Origin: Amaricoccus sp003258405
Lineage (GTDB): Bacteria > Pseudomonadota > Alphaproteobacteria > Rhodobacterales > Rhodobacteraceae
NCBI RefSeq assembly: GCF_043226085.1
Contig: NZ_CP171225.1
Coordinates: 3,596,001 to 3,660,000 of the forward strand
Direction of reading: 5' to 3'
DNA: 64,000 nt
The notes beneath the pieces were generated by a model. It searched no databases. It was not told the DNA's origin and was given only the letters and a program-made list of their open reading frames with translations. A program made the position numbers and the translations under genes. Of the stretch, positions 18,541 to 26,715 are shown one piece after another; within the stretch, counting starts at the first letter, position 1, and each line of letters opens with the position of its first letter.

Positions 18541-18690
18541 GATTAATTCTTTGTCCCGTTGCGCAAGTTTCCCGCAAGCTTGGACCAGCATGGTGTCCGC
18601 ACTCGAAGAGGGAATCGTTTTCCCCTGAAAGAATAACACTTGAAGCGCCGTACGGCAGAGCCGGCGCACAAGGTCTCCGGGAGGATACCA
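18541..18690. promoter_or_regulatory. Divergent tctD/tctC control region with direct repeats
   Basis: Two copies of GCAAG(T/C)TT start at 18563 and 18574, that is 11 bases apart, about one helical turn, as expected for an OmpR-family dimer bound to tandem half-sites. A second element, GGGAA (18610-18614) and TTCCC (18620-18624), is a small dyad on the tctC side. GGGAGG precedes the tctC ATG. No strong -35/-10 pair stands out, consistent with an activator-dependent promoter. Confidence 0.45.
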
Positions 18691-19767
18691 ATGACCATCA
18701 AGAATCTCGCATCCACAGTTGCCACCCTTGCGCTCATGACGGGCCCGGCACTCGCCGAAGTCGACTTTTCCGGCAAGACGATCGAATGGGTGATCCCGTT
18801 CTCGGAAACCGGCGGCTCGGCCAAATGGGCCAACTTCTTTGCGCCGCTGCTGGCCCAGGAACTGCCGGGCAAACCGACCGTGGTTGTCAAGTTCATGCCC
18901 GGTGCCGGATCGACGAAGGGCGCGAACTGGTTCCAGGAGCAGGAATACGAGGACGGCACGCTGCTCTTCGGCTCCTCGGGCTCGACCCAGTTTCCCTACC
19001 TTCTGAGCGATCCGCGCGTGCGCTACGAGCTGAAGGACTGGATCCCGGTCATGGCGACCGGCACCGGCGGTGTGGCCTACCTGAACCCGGCCGACGGAGA
19101 GAAGTTCGACGGCTCGGCCAACGCGCTGCAGGACGTGAACCTGATCTTCGGCTCGCAGGGCGCCACCGGCCTCGACCTCGTGCCGCTGCTGGCATGGAAG
19201 CTGCTCGGCATGAACGTGGAGCCGGTCTTCGGCATCAAGGGGCGCGGTGACGGCCGCCTGATGTTCGAGCGCGGTGAGGCCACGATCGATTACCAGACCT
19301 CCTCCGGCTATCTCTCCGGTGCCGCGGATCTGGTCGCCGCCGGAACCGCCGTGCCGATGATGACCTGGGGCGCGCTGGACGAGGACGGCGCGATCGTGCG
19401 CGATCCCACCTTCCCGGACATTCCCTCCTTCAAGGAAGTCTGCGCCGCCACCGAAGGCTGCGAGACCGAGGGCGTCGCCTGGGACGCCTGGAAGGCCTTC
19501 TTCATCGCCGGGTATCCGTCGCAGAAGATCGCGTTCCTGCCCCAGGGCACGCCGCAGGAGGTCATCGACACCTACGTCGCCGCCTTCGAGGCGGTGCGTG
19601 CGCGCCCCGATTTCGCCGAGATTTCCTCGAACGAGGTCGGAGAGTATCCGATGTTCGTCGGCGAAGGCGCCGTGAAGGCCACGAACGAGGCGACCTCCGT
19701 GAGCCCCGAGGCCAAGGCCTATGTCATCGACTGGCTGAAGGACTCCTACGGCGTGACGATCAACTAG
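18691..19767 (+). CDS. tctC: Tripartite tricarboxylate transporter substrate-binding protein
   Basis: A periplasmic solute-binding protein of 358 residues. The signal peptide is about residues 1-23 (MTIKNLASTVATLALMTGPALA). The TctC/Bug fold follows with IEWVIPFSETGGSAKWAN near the N-terminus and FMPGAGSTKGANWF, the loops that hold carboxylates in the family. The ATG at 18691 is chosen for the signal peptide and the GGGAGGA upstream. It is the first gene after the divergent tctDE pair and is followed by the membrane component. The ligand is probably a di- or tricarboxylate; the exact one cannot be read from sequence. Confidence 0.9.
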   Translation: MTIKNLASTVATLALMTGPALAEVDFSGKTIEWVIPFSETGGSAKWANFFAPLLAQELPGKPTVVVKFMPGAGSTKGANWFQEQEYEDGTLLFGSSGSTQFPYLLSDPRVRYELKDWIPVMATGTGGVAYLNPADGEKFDGSANALQDVNLIFGSQGATGLDLVPLLAWKLLGMNVEPVFGIKGRGDGRLMFERGEATIDYQTSSGYLSGAADLVAAGTAVPMMTWGALDEDGAIVRDPTFPDIPSFKEVCAATEGCETEGVAWDAWKAFFIAGYPSQKIAFLPQGTPQEVIDTYVAAFEAVRARPDFAEISSNEVGEYPMFVGEGAVKATNEATSVSPEAKAYVIDWLKDSYGVTIN

Positions 19768-19783
19768 GCGAAGCGCCCGCGGG

Positions 19784-19802
19784 GCCGGCCCTTCCGGCCG
19801 GC
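19784..19802 (+). promoter_or_regulatory. Intercistronic hairpin between tctC and tctA
   Basis: GCCGGCC (19784-19790) and GGCCGGC (19796-19802) form a 7-bp GC-only stem with a 5-base loop in the 83-base gap, without a T-run. Such structures often stabilise the upstream message, which would raise binding protein over permease. Confidence 0.4.
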
Positions 19803-19850
19803 ACCCGCAGCCCCTCTCCCTTCTGAAAATTCAACCGAAAGAACGGTGCG

Positions 19851-21881
19851 ATGGATCTCTTCGCGACCGCCCTGCCGGCGCTTGCCGACGCATGGGCTCT
19901 CATCTTGCAACCAGTCGTTCTGGGCTATCTGGTCCTGGGCGTGGTCATGGGCCTCGCTGTCGGCATCTTTCCCGGCCTCGGCGGCATCGCCGGGCTGTCG
20001 CTGCTCCTGCCCTTCATGTTCGGCATGGAACCGGTCTACGGCCTCGCGCTGATGATCGGCATGGTGGCCGTGGTTCCGACCTCGGACACCTTTTCCTCGG
20101 TCCTCATGGGCATTCCCGGCTCCTCGGCGTCCCAGGCCACCGTGCTCGACGGCTTTCCGCTGGCGCGCAAGGGGCAGGCCGCGCGGGCGCTGTCGGCGGC
20201 GTTCACCGCATCGCTCTTCGGCGGGCTGGTCGGGGCCTGCTTCCTGACGCTCTTCATCGTCGTGGCGCGGCCGCTGGTCCTGGCGTTCGGGCTGCCCGAA
20301 ATGCTGATGATCTCGATCCTCGGCCTCTCCATGGTTGCCGTTCTCGCCGGGCGCGTCGCCCTCAAGGGCCTCGCCGCGGCGGGCCTTGGCATGCTGATCG
20401 GCACCATCGGCATCGCGGACGCCGGCGGGTCGCTGCGCATGGCGAGCTACGATTTCCCCTATCTGACCGACGGCCTGCAGCTGGTGATCGTCGGCCTCGG
20501 CATCTTCGCCGTGCCCGAGATCGTCTCGCTGCTGCGGCAGGACCGCTCCATCGCCAAGGACGCCACGCTCGGCGCGGGCTGGATGGATGGCGTGCGCGAC
20601 TGGTTCGCCAACAAGTGGCTTTCGGTGCGCTGCTCGCTGATCGGCGTCATCGTGGGCGTCATCCCCGGCCTCGGCGGATCGGTCGTCGACTGGATCGCCT
20701 ATGGCCATGCGGTGCAGACCACCAAGGACAAGTCGCAGTTCGGCAAGGGCGAGATCCGCGGCGTGATCGGGCCGGAAAGCTCCAACAACGCCAAGGAAGG
20801 CGGCGGCCTCGTTCCCACCCTGCTGTTCGGCATTCCCGGCTCGGGCTCCATGGCGATCTTCATCGGCGCCATCGCGCTGCTGGGATCGGGCGATATCGAG
20901 GTCGGCCCGGCGATGCTGCGCGACAATCTCGACATCACCTATTCCATCGTCTGGCTGCTGGCGCTGGCCAATGTGGTGGGCACGCTGCTCTGCATCGCCG
21001 TCTCGGGCGGCGTCGCGCGGATGACGACGATCCGCTTCACCTATCTCGCACCGTTCCTGTTCATGCTGATCGCCTTCGCGGCCTTCCAGTCCGGGCAGAA
21101 CTTCGAGGACCTTCTCGCGCTCTTCGCCATCGGCCTGATCGGCATCTTCCTGCGCCGCTTCGACTGGTCGCGCCCGGCCTTCCTGATCGGCTTCGTGCTC
21201 TCGAACCCGGTCGAGAAGTTCTCCAACCAGGCGTTCCAGATCGCCTCCTTCCGCTTCCGCAATTCGTTCGAGGACGGGATGGGCTACATCTTCTCGCCCA
21301 TCGTGATCGTGCTCCTGATCATCACGGTCGTCTCGGTGGTGCTGGGTCTGCGGCAGGCGAAATCCATCATGGCCGAGGGTGAGGTGCAGTCCGGCTCCAA
21401 GCGTGCGCCGGTGGTCTTCCTCCTGGTGATCATGGCCTATGTCGTGATCGCGCTCCTCAACGCCAACGCGATCCCCGACTACAACATGACGGACAAGATC
21501 GTGCCGCTCGTGATCGGTGGCGTCACCCTGACCGCGCTTCTCATCCTGCTGGTGCAGATGATCCGGCGCCCCGAGGGTGACAGCGTCTTTGCCGACAAGG
21601 AGATGGCAGGCGAGGATGCGGATGCGCCCTACGGGCTCTGGAGCACGCTGGCCTGGTTCGGCGGCCTGATCGTGGCGACCTATTTCGTCGGCTTCATCCT
21701 CGCCCTGGCCGGCTTCCTCGTGACCTTCCTCCGGGTCAGGGCGCAGGCCCCGTGGCCGAAGACGCTGATCCTGACGGTCTCTGGCCTCGCGCTGATGTGC
21801 GTGATGGCGGGTGCGCTCAACCGCGACTTCCCGCCGGGCCTGCTGCAGCACGCCGTCCATCTGCCCTGGCCGCTGAAATGA
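19851..21881 (+). CDS. tctA: Tripartite tricarboxylate transporter permease, TctA-TctB fusion
   Basis: An integral membrane protein of 676 residues, about 170 longer than a usual TctA. Residues 1 to about 510 are TctA, with the two family repeats GIFPGLGGIAGLS and GVIPGLGGSVVDW and the LLFGIPGSGSMAIF segment. From about 520 to the end there are four more hydrophobic helices (starting VVFLLVIMAYVVIALL) that match the small TctB subunit. No separate tctB gene is present. The fused gene would supply both membrane subunits for TctC-dependent, ion-coupled uptake. Its stop overlaps an ATG (21878), and the next gene probably starts at 21902. Confidence 0.9.
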   Translation: MDLFATALPALADAWALILQPVVLGYLVLGVVMGLAVGIFPGLGGIAGLSLLLPFMFGMEPVYGLALMIGMVAVVPTSDTFSSVLMGIPGSSASQATVLDGFPLARKGQAARALSAAFTASLFGGLVGACFLTLFIVVARPLVLAFGLPEMLMISILGLSMVAVLAGRVALKGLAAAGLGMLIGTIGIADAGGSLRMASYDFPYLTDGLQLVIVGLGIFAVPEIVSLLRQDRSIAKDATLGAGWMDGVRDWFANKWLSVRCSLIGVIVGVIPGLGGSVVDWIAYGHAVQTTKDKSQFGKGEIRGVIGPESSNNAKEGGGLVPTLLFGIPGSGSMAIFIGAIALLGSGDIEVGPAMLRDNLDITYSIVWLLALANVVGTLLCIAVSGGVARMTTIRFTYLAPFLFMLIAFAAFQSGQNFEDLLALFAIGLIGIFLRRFDWSRPAFLIGFVLSNPVEKFSNQAFQIASFRFRNSFEDGMGYIFSPIVIVLLIITVVSVVLGLRQAKSIMAEGEVQSGSKRAPVVFLLVIMAYVVIALLNANAIPDYNMTDKIVPLVIGGVTLTALLILLVQMIRRPEGDSVFADKEMAGEDADAPYGLWSTLAWFGGLIVATYFVGFILALAGFLVTFLRVRAQAPWPKTLILTVSGLALMCVMAGALNRDFPPGLLQHAVHLPWPLK

Positions 21882-21901
21882 CCCCTTCCGGAGACGATCA
21901 C

Positions 21902-22990
21902 ATGACACAGACAGGCATTCCCTTTGTCTTCATGCGCGGCGGCACGTCGCGGGGGCCCTACTTCAACCGGGCCGACCTGCCGGAGGACCAAGAGACCCTC
22001 GCCGAGGTTCTGATTGCCACGCTCGGATCGGGCCATCCGATCAACATCGACGGCATCGGCGGCGGGAGCGCCGTGACCACCAAGGTCGCCATGCTCTCGC
22101 CCTCGGATGACGACTGGGCGGATGTGGACTACTTCTTCGCCCAGGTTTCGGTCGAGGACCGGCTCGTGGACTTCAAGCCCACCTGCGGCAACATCCTGTC
22201 GGGCGTCGGCCCGGCCGCCATCGAGATGGGGATGGTCGTCCCCTCCGGCGACGACACCGAGGTGCGCATTCGCGCCGTCAACACCGGGGCGCGGGTGCTC
22301 GCCCGGGTGCAGACCCCGGGCGGGGCGGTGCGCTACGAGGGCGACACGGCCATTGCCGGCGTGCCGGGCACCGCCGCGCCGATCGTGCTGAACTTCATGG
22401 GGGTGGTGGGCTCGTCGACCGGCGCCTTCCTGCCCACCGGGAACCTGCGCGACACCTTCGAGGGCATCGAGGTCACCTGCATGGACGTGGCGATGCCCAT
22501 GGTCATTGCCCGCGCCGCCGATTTCGGCCTGAGCGGATACGAAACCGTGGCGGATCTGAACGCCAACGCGGATTTCTTCGCCCGGATGGAGGCGGTGCGG
22601 CGGCGTGCCGGGGCGGCGATGGGGATGGGCGACGTGTCGCAATCCGTCACCCCGAAGTTCGGCCTGCTGGCACCTGCCCGCGACGGCGGGACGATCTCCA
22701 CCCGCTACTTCATGCCCTGGACGACGCACCCCGCGATGGCGGTGACGGGATCGCAGTGCCTTGCGGCCTGTGCGCTGACACCGGGCACCGTGGCGGACGG
22801 CCTGCTGGAGCGGCCCACGGGAAGCCCGGCAAACGTCGTGCTGGAACACGCCTCCGGCACCATCGAGGTGCTGGTGGATTTCGAGTTCAACAATCACTTC
22901 ACCCTCAACTCCGCCGGGCTGCTGCGCACCGCGCGCAAGCTGGCGGACGGGCACATCTACGTGCCCGCGTCTGTCTGGAAGGGGTACTGA
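21902..22990 (+). CDS. PrpF-family isomerase (4-oxalomesaconate tautomerase / aconitate isomerase-like)
   Basis: A 362-residue enzyme of the PrpF fold, which moves a double bond in unsaturated carboxylic acids by proton transfer. Signature segments are FVFMRGGTSRGPYF at the start, DGIGGG, CGNILSGVGPAAIE with the catalytic Cys, VRYEGD and AGVPGTAAPI, and the C-terminal SAGLLRTARKL. It resembles 4-oxalomesaconate tautomerase of gallate degradation, but no gallate genes are nearby. In this tricarboxylate locus an aconitate delta-isomerase role is an attractive alternative. The ATG at 21902 has GGAG eight bases upstream; 21878 is an alternative start. Confidence 0.87.
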   Translation: MTQTGIPFVFMRGGTSRGPYFNRADLPEDQETLAEVLIATLGSGHPINIDGIGGGSAVTTKVAMLSPSDDDWADVDYFFAQVSVEDRLVDFKPTCGNILSGVGPAAIEMGMVVPSGDDTEVRIRAVNTGARVLARVQTPGGAVRYEGDTAIAGVPGTAAPIVLNFMGVVGSSTGAFLPTGNLRDTFEGIEVTCMDVAMPMVIARAADFGLSGYETVADLNANADFFARMEAVRRRAGAAMGMGDVSQSVTPKFGLLAPARDGGTISTRYFMPWTTHPAMAVTGSQCLAACALTPGTVADGLLERPTGSPANVVLEHASGTIEVLVDFEFNNHFTLNSAGLLRTARKLADGHIYVPASVWKGY

Positions 22991-22991
22991 C

Positions 22992-23807
22992 ATGCCGATG
23001 ATGAACCTGCTCGTGGCTTTCAACGGCTCCGAGGGCTCGGTTGCGGCCCTGCGCTATGCCGCCTCGCTGGCGGAGCGCCTGGGGGCGCATGTCACCGCGA
23101 TGATGGCCCATACCACGCATGTGGTGATCGACAAGCGCTCGCGCTGGATCCCGAAGGAGGCGCGCACGCTGCTCGATGAGGCCAATGCCGGCCTCCTGCG
23201 CGAGATCGAGGAGAAGTTCGAGGCGGAACGGAAAGCCATCGGACTGGTCAGCGCGCTCCAGCTCAAGGAGGTGACGGGGCGCGTCGACAGCGTGCTGTCC
23301 GAGGCGGCGCGGCATTACGACATGCTCATCGTGGGCAGCCATTCGGACACCGACGATGAACATGTCACCCTGCACCCGGATCGCATCGCGCTGATGTCCG
23401 GTCGTCCGGTTGTCGTGGTGCCCGCAGGCTATGATGGCGGGGCGCAGCTCAGCCACTCGGCCCTGGCCTGGGATGGGGGCAGGGCCGCGGCCCGGGCCCT
23501 GTCGGACAGCCTGCGCATTCTCGAGGACGACGGGCGCGTCAGCGTGCTGACCGTCGGGCCGCGCGCCAGCTGGCCGGTCGAGGACCTGATGACGCACCTC
23601 TCCCGCCACGGGGTCGAGGCCGTGCGCGAGGAGTGGCCCAAGTCCTATCCGGTGGCCGCCACGCTGATCGACTGGTGCCGGAAGCACCAGCCGTCGCTGC
23701 TGGTGCTCGGGGCCTACGAGCATTCGAAGTTCCGGGAGGATCTCCTGGGGGGTGTTACCTCCGAGATCCTGTCGCAGATCGACATTCCCGTGCTCCTGTC
23801 GCATTGA
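22992..23807 (+). CDS. Tandem universal stress protein
   Basis: A 271-residue soluble protein made of two UspA-type alpha/beta domains. The first (about 1-145) begins NLLVAFNGSEGSVAALRYA and ends SGRPVVVVPAGYD. The second (about 155-270) begins SALAWDGGRAAARAL and ends LLVLGAYEHSKFREDLLGG...IPVLLSH, close to the ATP-binding G-x2-G-x9-G(S/T) region. It starts one base after the isomerase stop, so it is part of the tct unit. Its role there is unclear; Usp proteins are often linked to transporters or energy stress. Confidence 0.88.
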   Translation: MPMMNLLVAFNGSEGSVAALRYAASLAERLGAHVTAMMAHTTHVVIDKRSRWIPKEARTLLDEANAGLLREIEEKFEAERKAIGLVSALQLKEVTGRVDSVLSEAARHYDMLIVGSHSDTDDEHVTLHPDRIALMSGRPVVVVPAGYDGGAQLSHSALAWDGGRAAARALSDSLRILEDDGRVSVLTVGPRASWPVEDLMTHLSRHGVEAVREEWPKSYPVAATLIDWCRKHQPSLLVLGAYEHSKFREDLLGGVTSEILSQIDIPVLLSH

Positions 23808-23948
23808 GGTGCATGGCAGGGGCGTTTCCGGGAAACCGGGTCGCGTGCGCCGCGACCCCGGGGACATCCGGAGCGACCGCTCGCGCCGCAGCCCGGAGCC
23901 GGCGCCGGGCAGGGCGCTTTCTCGCCAAGGCTGAAAGGGCGCGGGCGC

Positions 23949-24923
23949 ATGAAGGTCCATATCCTCGACGACTGGTTCGACACGCTGCGGGGCCTGCCCT
24001 GTTTTCGCCAGCTTGACGGGCATGACGTCACGGTCTGGACCGACCATCAACCCGACGAGGCGGCGTTGGCCGCCCGCCTCGCGGAGGCCGAATGCGTGGT
24101 GCTCTTCCGCGAGCGCACGGCGGTGGCGCGCAGCCTGCTCGAGCGTCTGCCGAAGCTTCGGCTGATTTCCCAGCGCGGCGCCTGGCCGCATGTCGACGTC
24201 GATGCCTGCACCGACAGGGGCGTGCTGCTCTGCTCGAACACCGGGGCGGACGGGGTGAACTACGCGGCCGCCGAGCTGACCTTTGCCCTGATCCTCGCCG
24301 CCATGCGCCAGTTGCCGCAGCAGATGGCCAGCGCCAGGGCGGGGACCTGGCAGGTGGGCGTGGGGCGCACGCTGCGCGGCCGCACGCTCGGGCTCTATGG
24401 CTACGGGCGGATCGGCCGGGCGGTGGCGGACTACGCCCGGGCCTTCGGCATGGAGGTGCTGTGGTGGGCCTCGGACAACGGCAGAGCCCGGGCGCGTGCC
24501 GCGGGCCTTCGCGTGGCCCCGAGCCGCGCCGCCTTCTTCGGGCAAAGCGAGGTCCTGTCGCTGCATCTGCGCCTGACGCCCGAAACCCGCGGCATCGTCA
24601 CCGGGGAGGACCTGGCGCAGATGGCGCCGCGCTCCGTACTCGTGAACACCGCGCGCGCCGGGCTGATCGCGCCGGGCGCCCTGCTGCGCGGGCTGAACGC
24701 GGGCCGGCCCGGCATCGCGGCCGTCGATGTGTTCGACAGCGAGCCGCTGACCGATGCCGCTGACCCGCTCCTGTCGCACCCGAACCTGATCGCCACGCCG
24801 CACATCGGTTTCGTCACCGAGGACGAATTCGACAGGCAGTTCGCCGACATCTTCGCGCAGGTGAATGCCTACGCCGCCGGCGCGCCGATCCACATGGTCA
24901 ACCCTTCCGTCTTCGGGCGATGA
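23949..24923 (+). CDS. D-isomer-specific 2-hydroxyacid dehydrogenase
   Basis: A 324-residue NAD(P)-dependent oxidoreductase. The nucleotide-binding motif is GYGRIG (151-156), and the catalytic triad is complete: Arg236 (NTARAGLI), Glu265 (DSEPL) and His285 (TPHIGF). It would interconvert a 2-keto acid and a D-2-hydroxy acid; substrate unknown. It follows the stress protein gene after a 141-base gap on the same strand and may be the last gene of the tct unit. Its 3' end overlaps the convergent transporter gene by 26 bases. Confidence 0.88.
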   Translation: MKVHILDDWFDTLRGLPCFRQLDGHDVTVWTDHQPDEAALAARLAEAECVVLFRERTAVARSLLERLPKLRLISQRGAWPHVDVDACTDRGVLLCSNTGADGVNYAAAELTFALILAAMRQLPQQMASARAGTWQVGVGRTLRGRTLGLYGYGRIGRAVADYARAFGMEVLWWASDNGRARARAAGLRVAPSRAAFFGQSEVLSLHLRLTPETRGIVTGEDLAQMAPRSVLVNTARAGLIAPGALLRGLNAGRPGIAAVDVFDSEPLTDAADPLLSHPNLIATPHIGFVTEDEFDRQFADIFAQVNAYAAGAPIHMVNPSVFGR

Positions 24924-25914
24924 GCGCGGCCAGGACCGGCGCACCGACGATCACGATGACGATGCGCGTCAGGTGGTGGGTGATGACGAAGCCGAGGTCC
25001 GCGCCGGTCACGATGGCCAGAACCGTCATCTCGGCCTGACCTCCGGGGGCGAAGGCGAGGAAGGCCGCGACCGGCGCGCCCACTCCCAGCGCGGTGACGA
25101 TGCCGGAAAAGGCCGCCGCCAGAAGCGCCAGCACGAAGACATAGGCGATGCCCGCGGCCACCACGCGGGTCAGTTCCTTCCAGGTGACGCCCAGAAACTG
25201 CACCCCGATGCCGCAGCCGATGAAGAACTGCGCCACGAGGATCGCTTCGGCGGGCGGGCGGAAATGGATCACGCCGGTGAGCGACAGGATGGCCGTGACG
25301 ATCATCGGCCCGAGGATCGAGGCGCCGAACAGGCCGATGCGCTCGCCGCCCTTCCAGCCGACCCAGGCGGCGGCCGCCATGATCAGCAGTTCGTGCAGCG
25401 GCAGGTCGGCGGCCGGGGCCCCGATGGGGTTGGTCAGCGGCACGCCGTAGAAATGGGAGAGGACGAAGGGCGCGAGCGTCACGATGATGAGCACGCGGGT
25501 GCCATGGACCAGCGACAGCACGCGGGGATTGGCCCCGGCCTCCGTGCCGAAGATCACCATGTCCTGAAGACCGCCCGGCATCGCGGCGTAATAGGCGGTC
25601 GGGGCATCGAAGCCCCAGAGCTTTCGGAAGAAGGGCACGCCAACCAGCGCGATCAGCCCGATGAAGAGCGGAATCAGCGCCACCGAAATCGCCATGCGCG
25701 GCAGCTCGGCAATGACGGCGGGGGTGATCGAGGCGCCCACCGCGACGCCGAGAATCGTGCGCGCCGCGACGGAAACCTGCCCGAAGCCCTTCAGGGGAAG
25801 ATGCGCCAGCGCCCCGGCGAGGCAGAAGGTCATCGGGCCGAACAGGAAGGGCAGCGGCAGGTCGCAGAGCCGGAAGAGCGCCGTTCCGAGCGCCGCGAGC
25901 GCAAGGGTCATCAT
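24898..25914 (-). CDS. AbrB-family membrane transporter
   Basis: A polytopic membrane protein of 338 residues with about ten hydrophobic helices in two homologous halves. The family repeat occurs twice: AAMPGGLQDMVIFG (first half) and AFAPGGQAEMTVLA (second half), each followed by a helix with a conserved His-x2-(T/R)R element (VHGTRVLIIV; THHLTRIVIV). Substrates of this family are poorly known. The ATG at 25914 has no Shine-Dalgarno sequence; an in-frame CTG at 25953 lies five bases after CAGGAGG and just inside the predicted transcript, so the true protein may be 13 residues longer. It is divergent from gntR-tcuAB. Confidence 0.85.
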   Translation of the reverse strand: MMTLALAALGTALFRLCDLPLPFLFGPMTFCLAGALAHLPLKGFGQVSVAARTILGVAVGASITPAVIAELPRMAISVALIPLFIGLIALVGVPFFRKLWGFDAPTAYYAAMPGGLQDMVIFGTEAGANPRVLSLVHGTRVLIIVTLAPFVLSHFYGVPLTNPIGAPAADLPLHELLIMAAAAWVGWKGGERIGLFGASILGPMIVTAILSLTGVIHFRPPAEAILVAQFFIGCGIGVQFLGVTWKELTRVVAAGIAYVFVLALLAAAFSGIVTALGVGAPVAAFLAFAPGGQAEMTVLAIVTGADLGFVITHHLTRIVIVIVGAPVLAALIARRRKG

Positions 25915-25971
25915 CCGCCGGTGATTGGCCTTGTCGAAGAAATGTCTGCGCAGATCGGCCTCCTGTCTTTC

Positions 25972-26012
25972 TTGACACTGCAATGTATATGCGTGTATAC
26001 ACGTGCATACAA
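25972..26012. promoter_or_regulatory. Face-to-face promoters of the transporter and gntR-tcuAB with palindromic operator
   Basis: Plus strand: TTGACA (25972-25977), 18 bases, TATACA (25996-26001), reading into gntR. Minus strand: TTGTAT (26012-26007), 17 bases, TATACA (25989-25984), reading into the transporter gene. A dyad at 25985-26010 covers both -10 regions: 10 of 13 base pairs match, and the centre CGTGTATACACG (25992-26003) is a perfect 12-base palindrome. One regulator dimer here could block both promoters. The adjacent GntR-type regulator is the obvious candidate. Confidence 0.7.
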
Positions 26013-26031
26013 GATTTGCCCGGAGAGTGCA

Positions 26032-26715
26032 ATGACGACCGAAGATGACAGCGGCCCACAGGCTGACGGAGCCTACGCCCGCCTGCTGAGCGAACTGCGC
26101 GAAGGCCGGTTGAACCCCGGTGATCGCTTGCGGGAAACCGAACTGGCAGAACGGCTTGGCATGTCCCGCACGCCGGTGCGCGAAGCGATCCGCCAGCTGG
26201 AAGCGGATGGCGTCGTGACGCATGTTCCCCGCCAGGGCGCCTGCATCAGGACGCTGGATTATGCCGAGGTGATGGAGCTCTACGAGATGCGCTCCGTGCT
26301 CGAAGGCACCGCCGCCCGGCTGGCGGCGCGGGCCGCGTCGGACATCGAGATCGAAGAGCTCGTCAACATGAACCAGCAGCTGGCAAAGCTCGGGAGCGCG
26401 CCGGAGGCCTTCATCCTGAACCGTCAGTTCCATGCCGCCCTTCTGGACGCGGCCAAGAACCGGTTTCTCGCGCGCTCGATCCACGCGCTGCAGAAGGCGC
26501 TCATGATCCTCGGCCCGACCACCCTGACCGAGCCCGACCGTGCCGAAAAGGCCGTGGAAGAACATTTCGGCATCCTCGACGCAATCAAGGCGCGCGACGG
26601 CGCATTCGCCGAGACCGCCATGCGCGCGCATATCGAAGCCGCACAGCGGGTGCGGGTGCGTGCGCTGAGAGCCCAACCCGGCCGGATGTCCGGCTTCGAT
26701 GGAGACCTGCTGTGA
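26032..26715 (+). CDS. GntR family regulator, FCD (FadR-like) subfamily
   Basis: A 227-residue DNA-binding regulator. The winged helix (about 12-80) has the GntR signature RLRETELAERLGMSRTPVREAI; the C-terminal FCD ligand domain (about 85-215) has the metal-site style Asp/His residues (LNRQFHAALLDAA, EEHFGILDAI, MRAHIEAAQR). Known members bind small organic acids, often through a bound metal. GGAG lies about six bases before the ATG. The stop overlaps the GTG of tcuA (GTGA), so regulator and dehydrogenase are translationally coupled. Probably represses its own operon and the divergent transporter through the palindrome at 25985-26010. Confidence 0.92.
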   Translation: MTTEDDSGPQADGAYARLLSELREGRLNPGDRLRETELAERLGMSRTPVREAIRQLEADGVVTHVPRQGACIRTLDYAEVMELYEMRSVLEGTAARLAARAASDIEIEELVNMNQQLAKLGSAPEAFILNRQFHAALLDAAKNRFLARSIHALQKALMILGPTTLTEPDRAEKAVEEHFGILDAIKARDGAFAETAMRAHIEAAQRVRVRALRAQPGRMSGFDGDLL

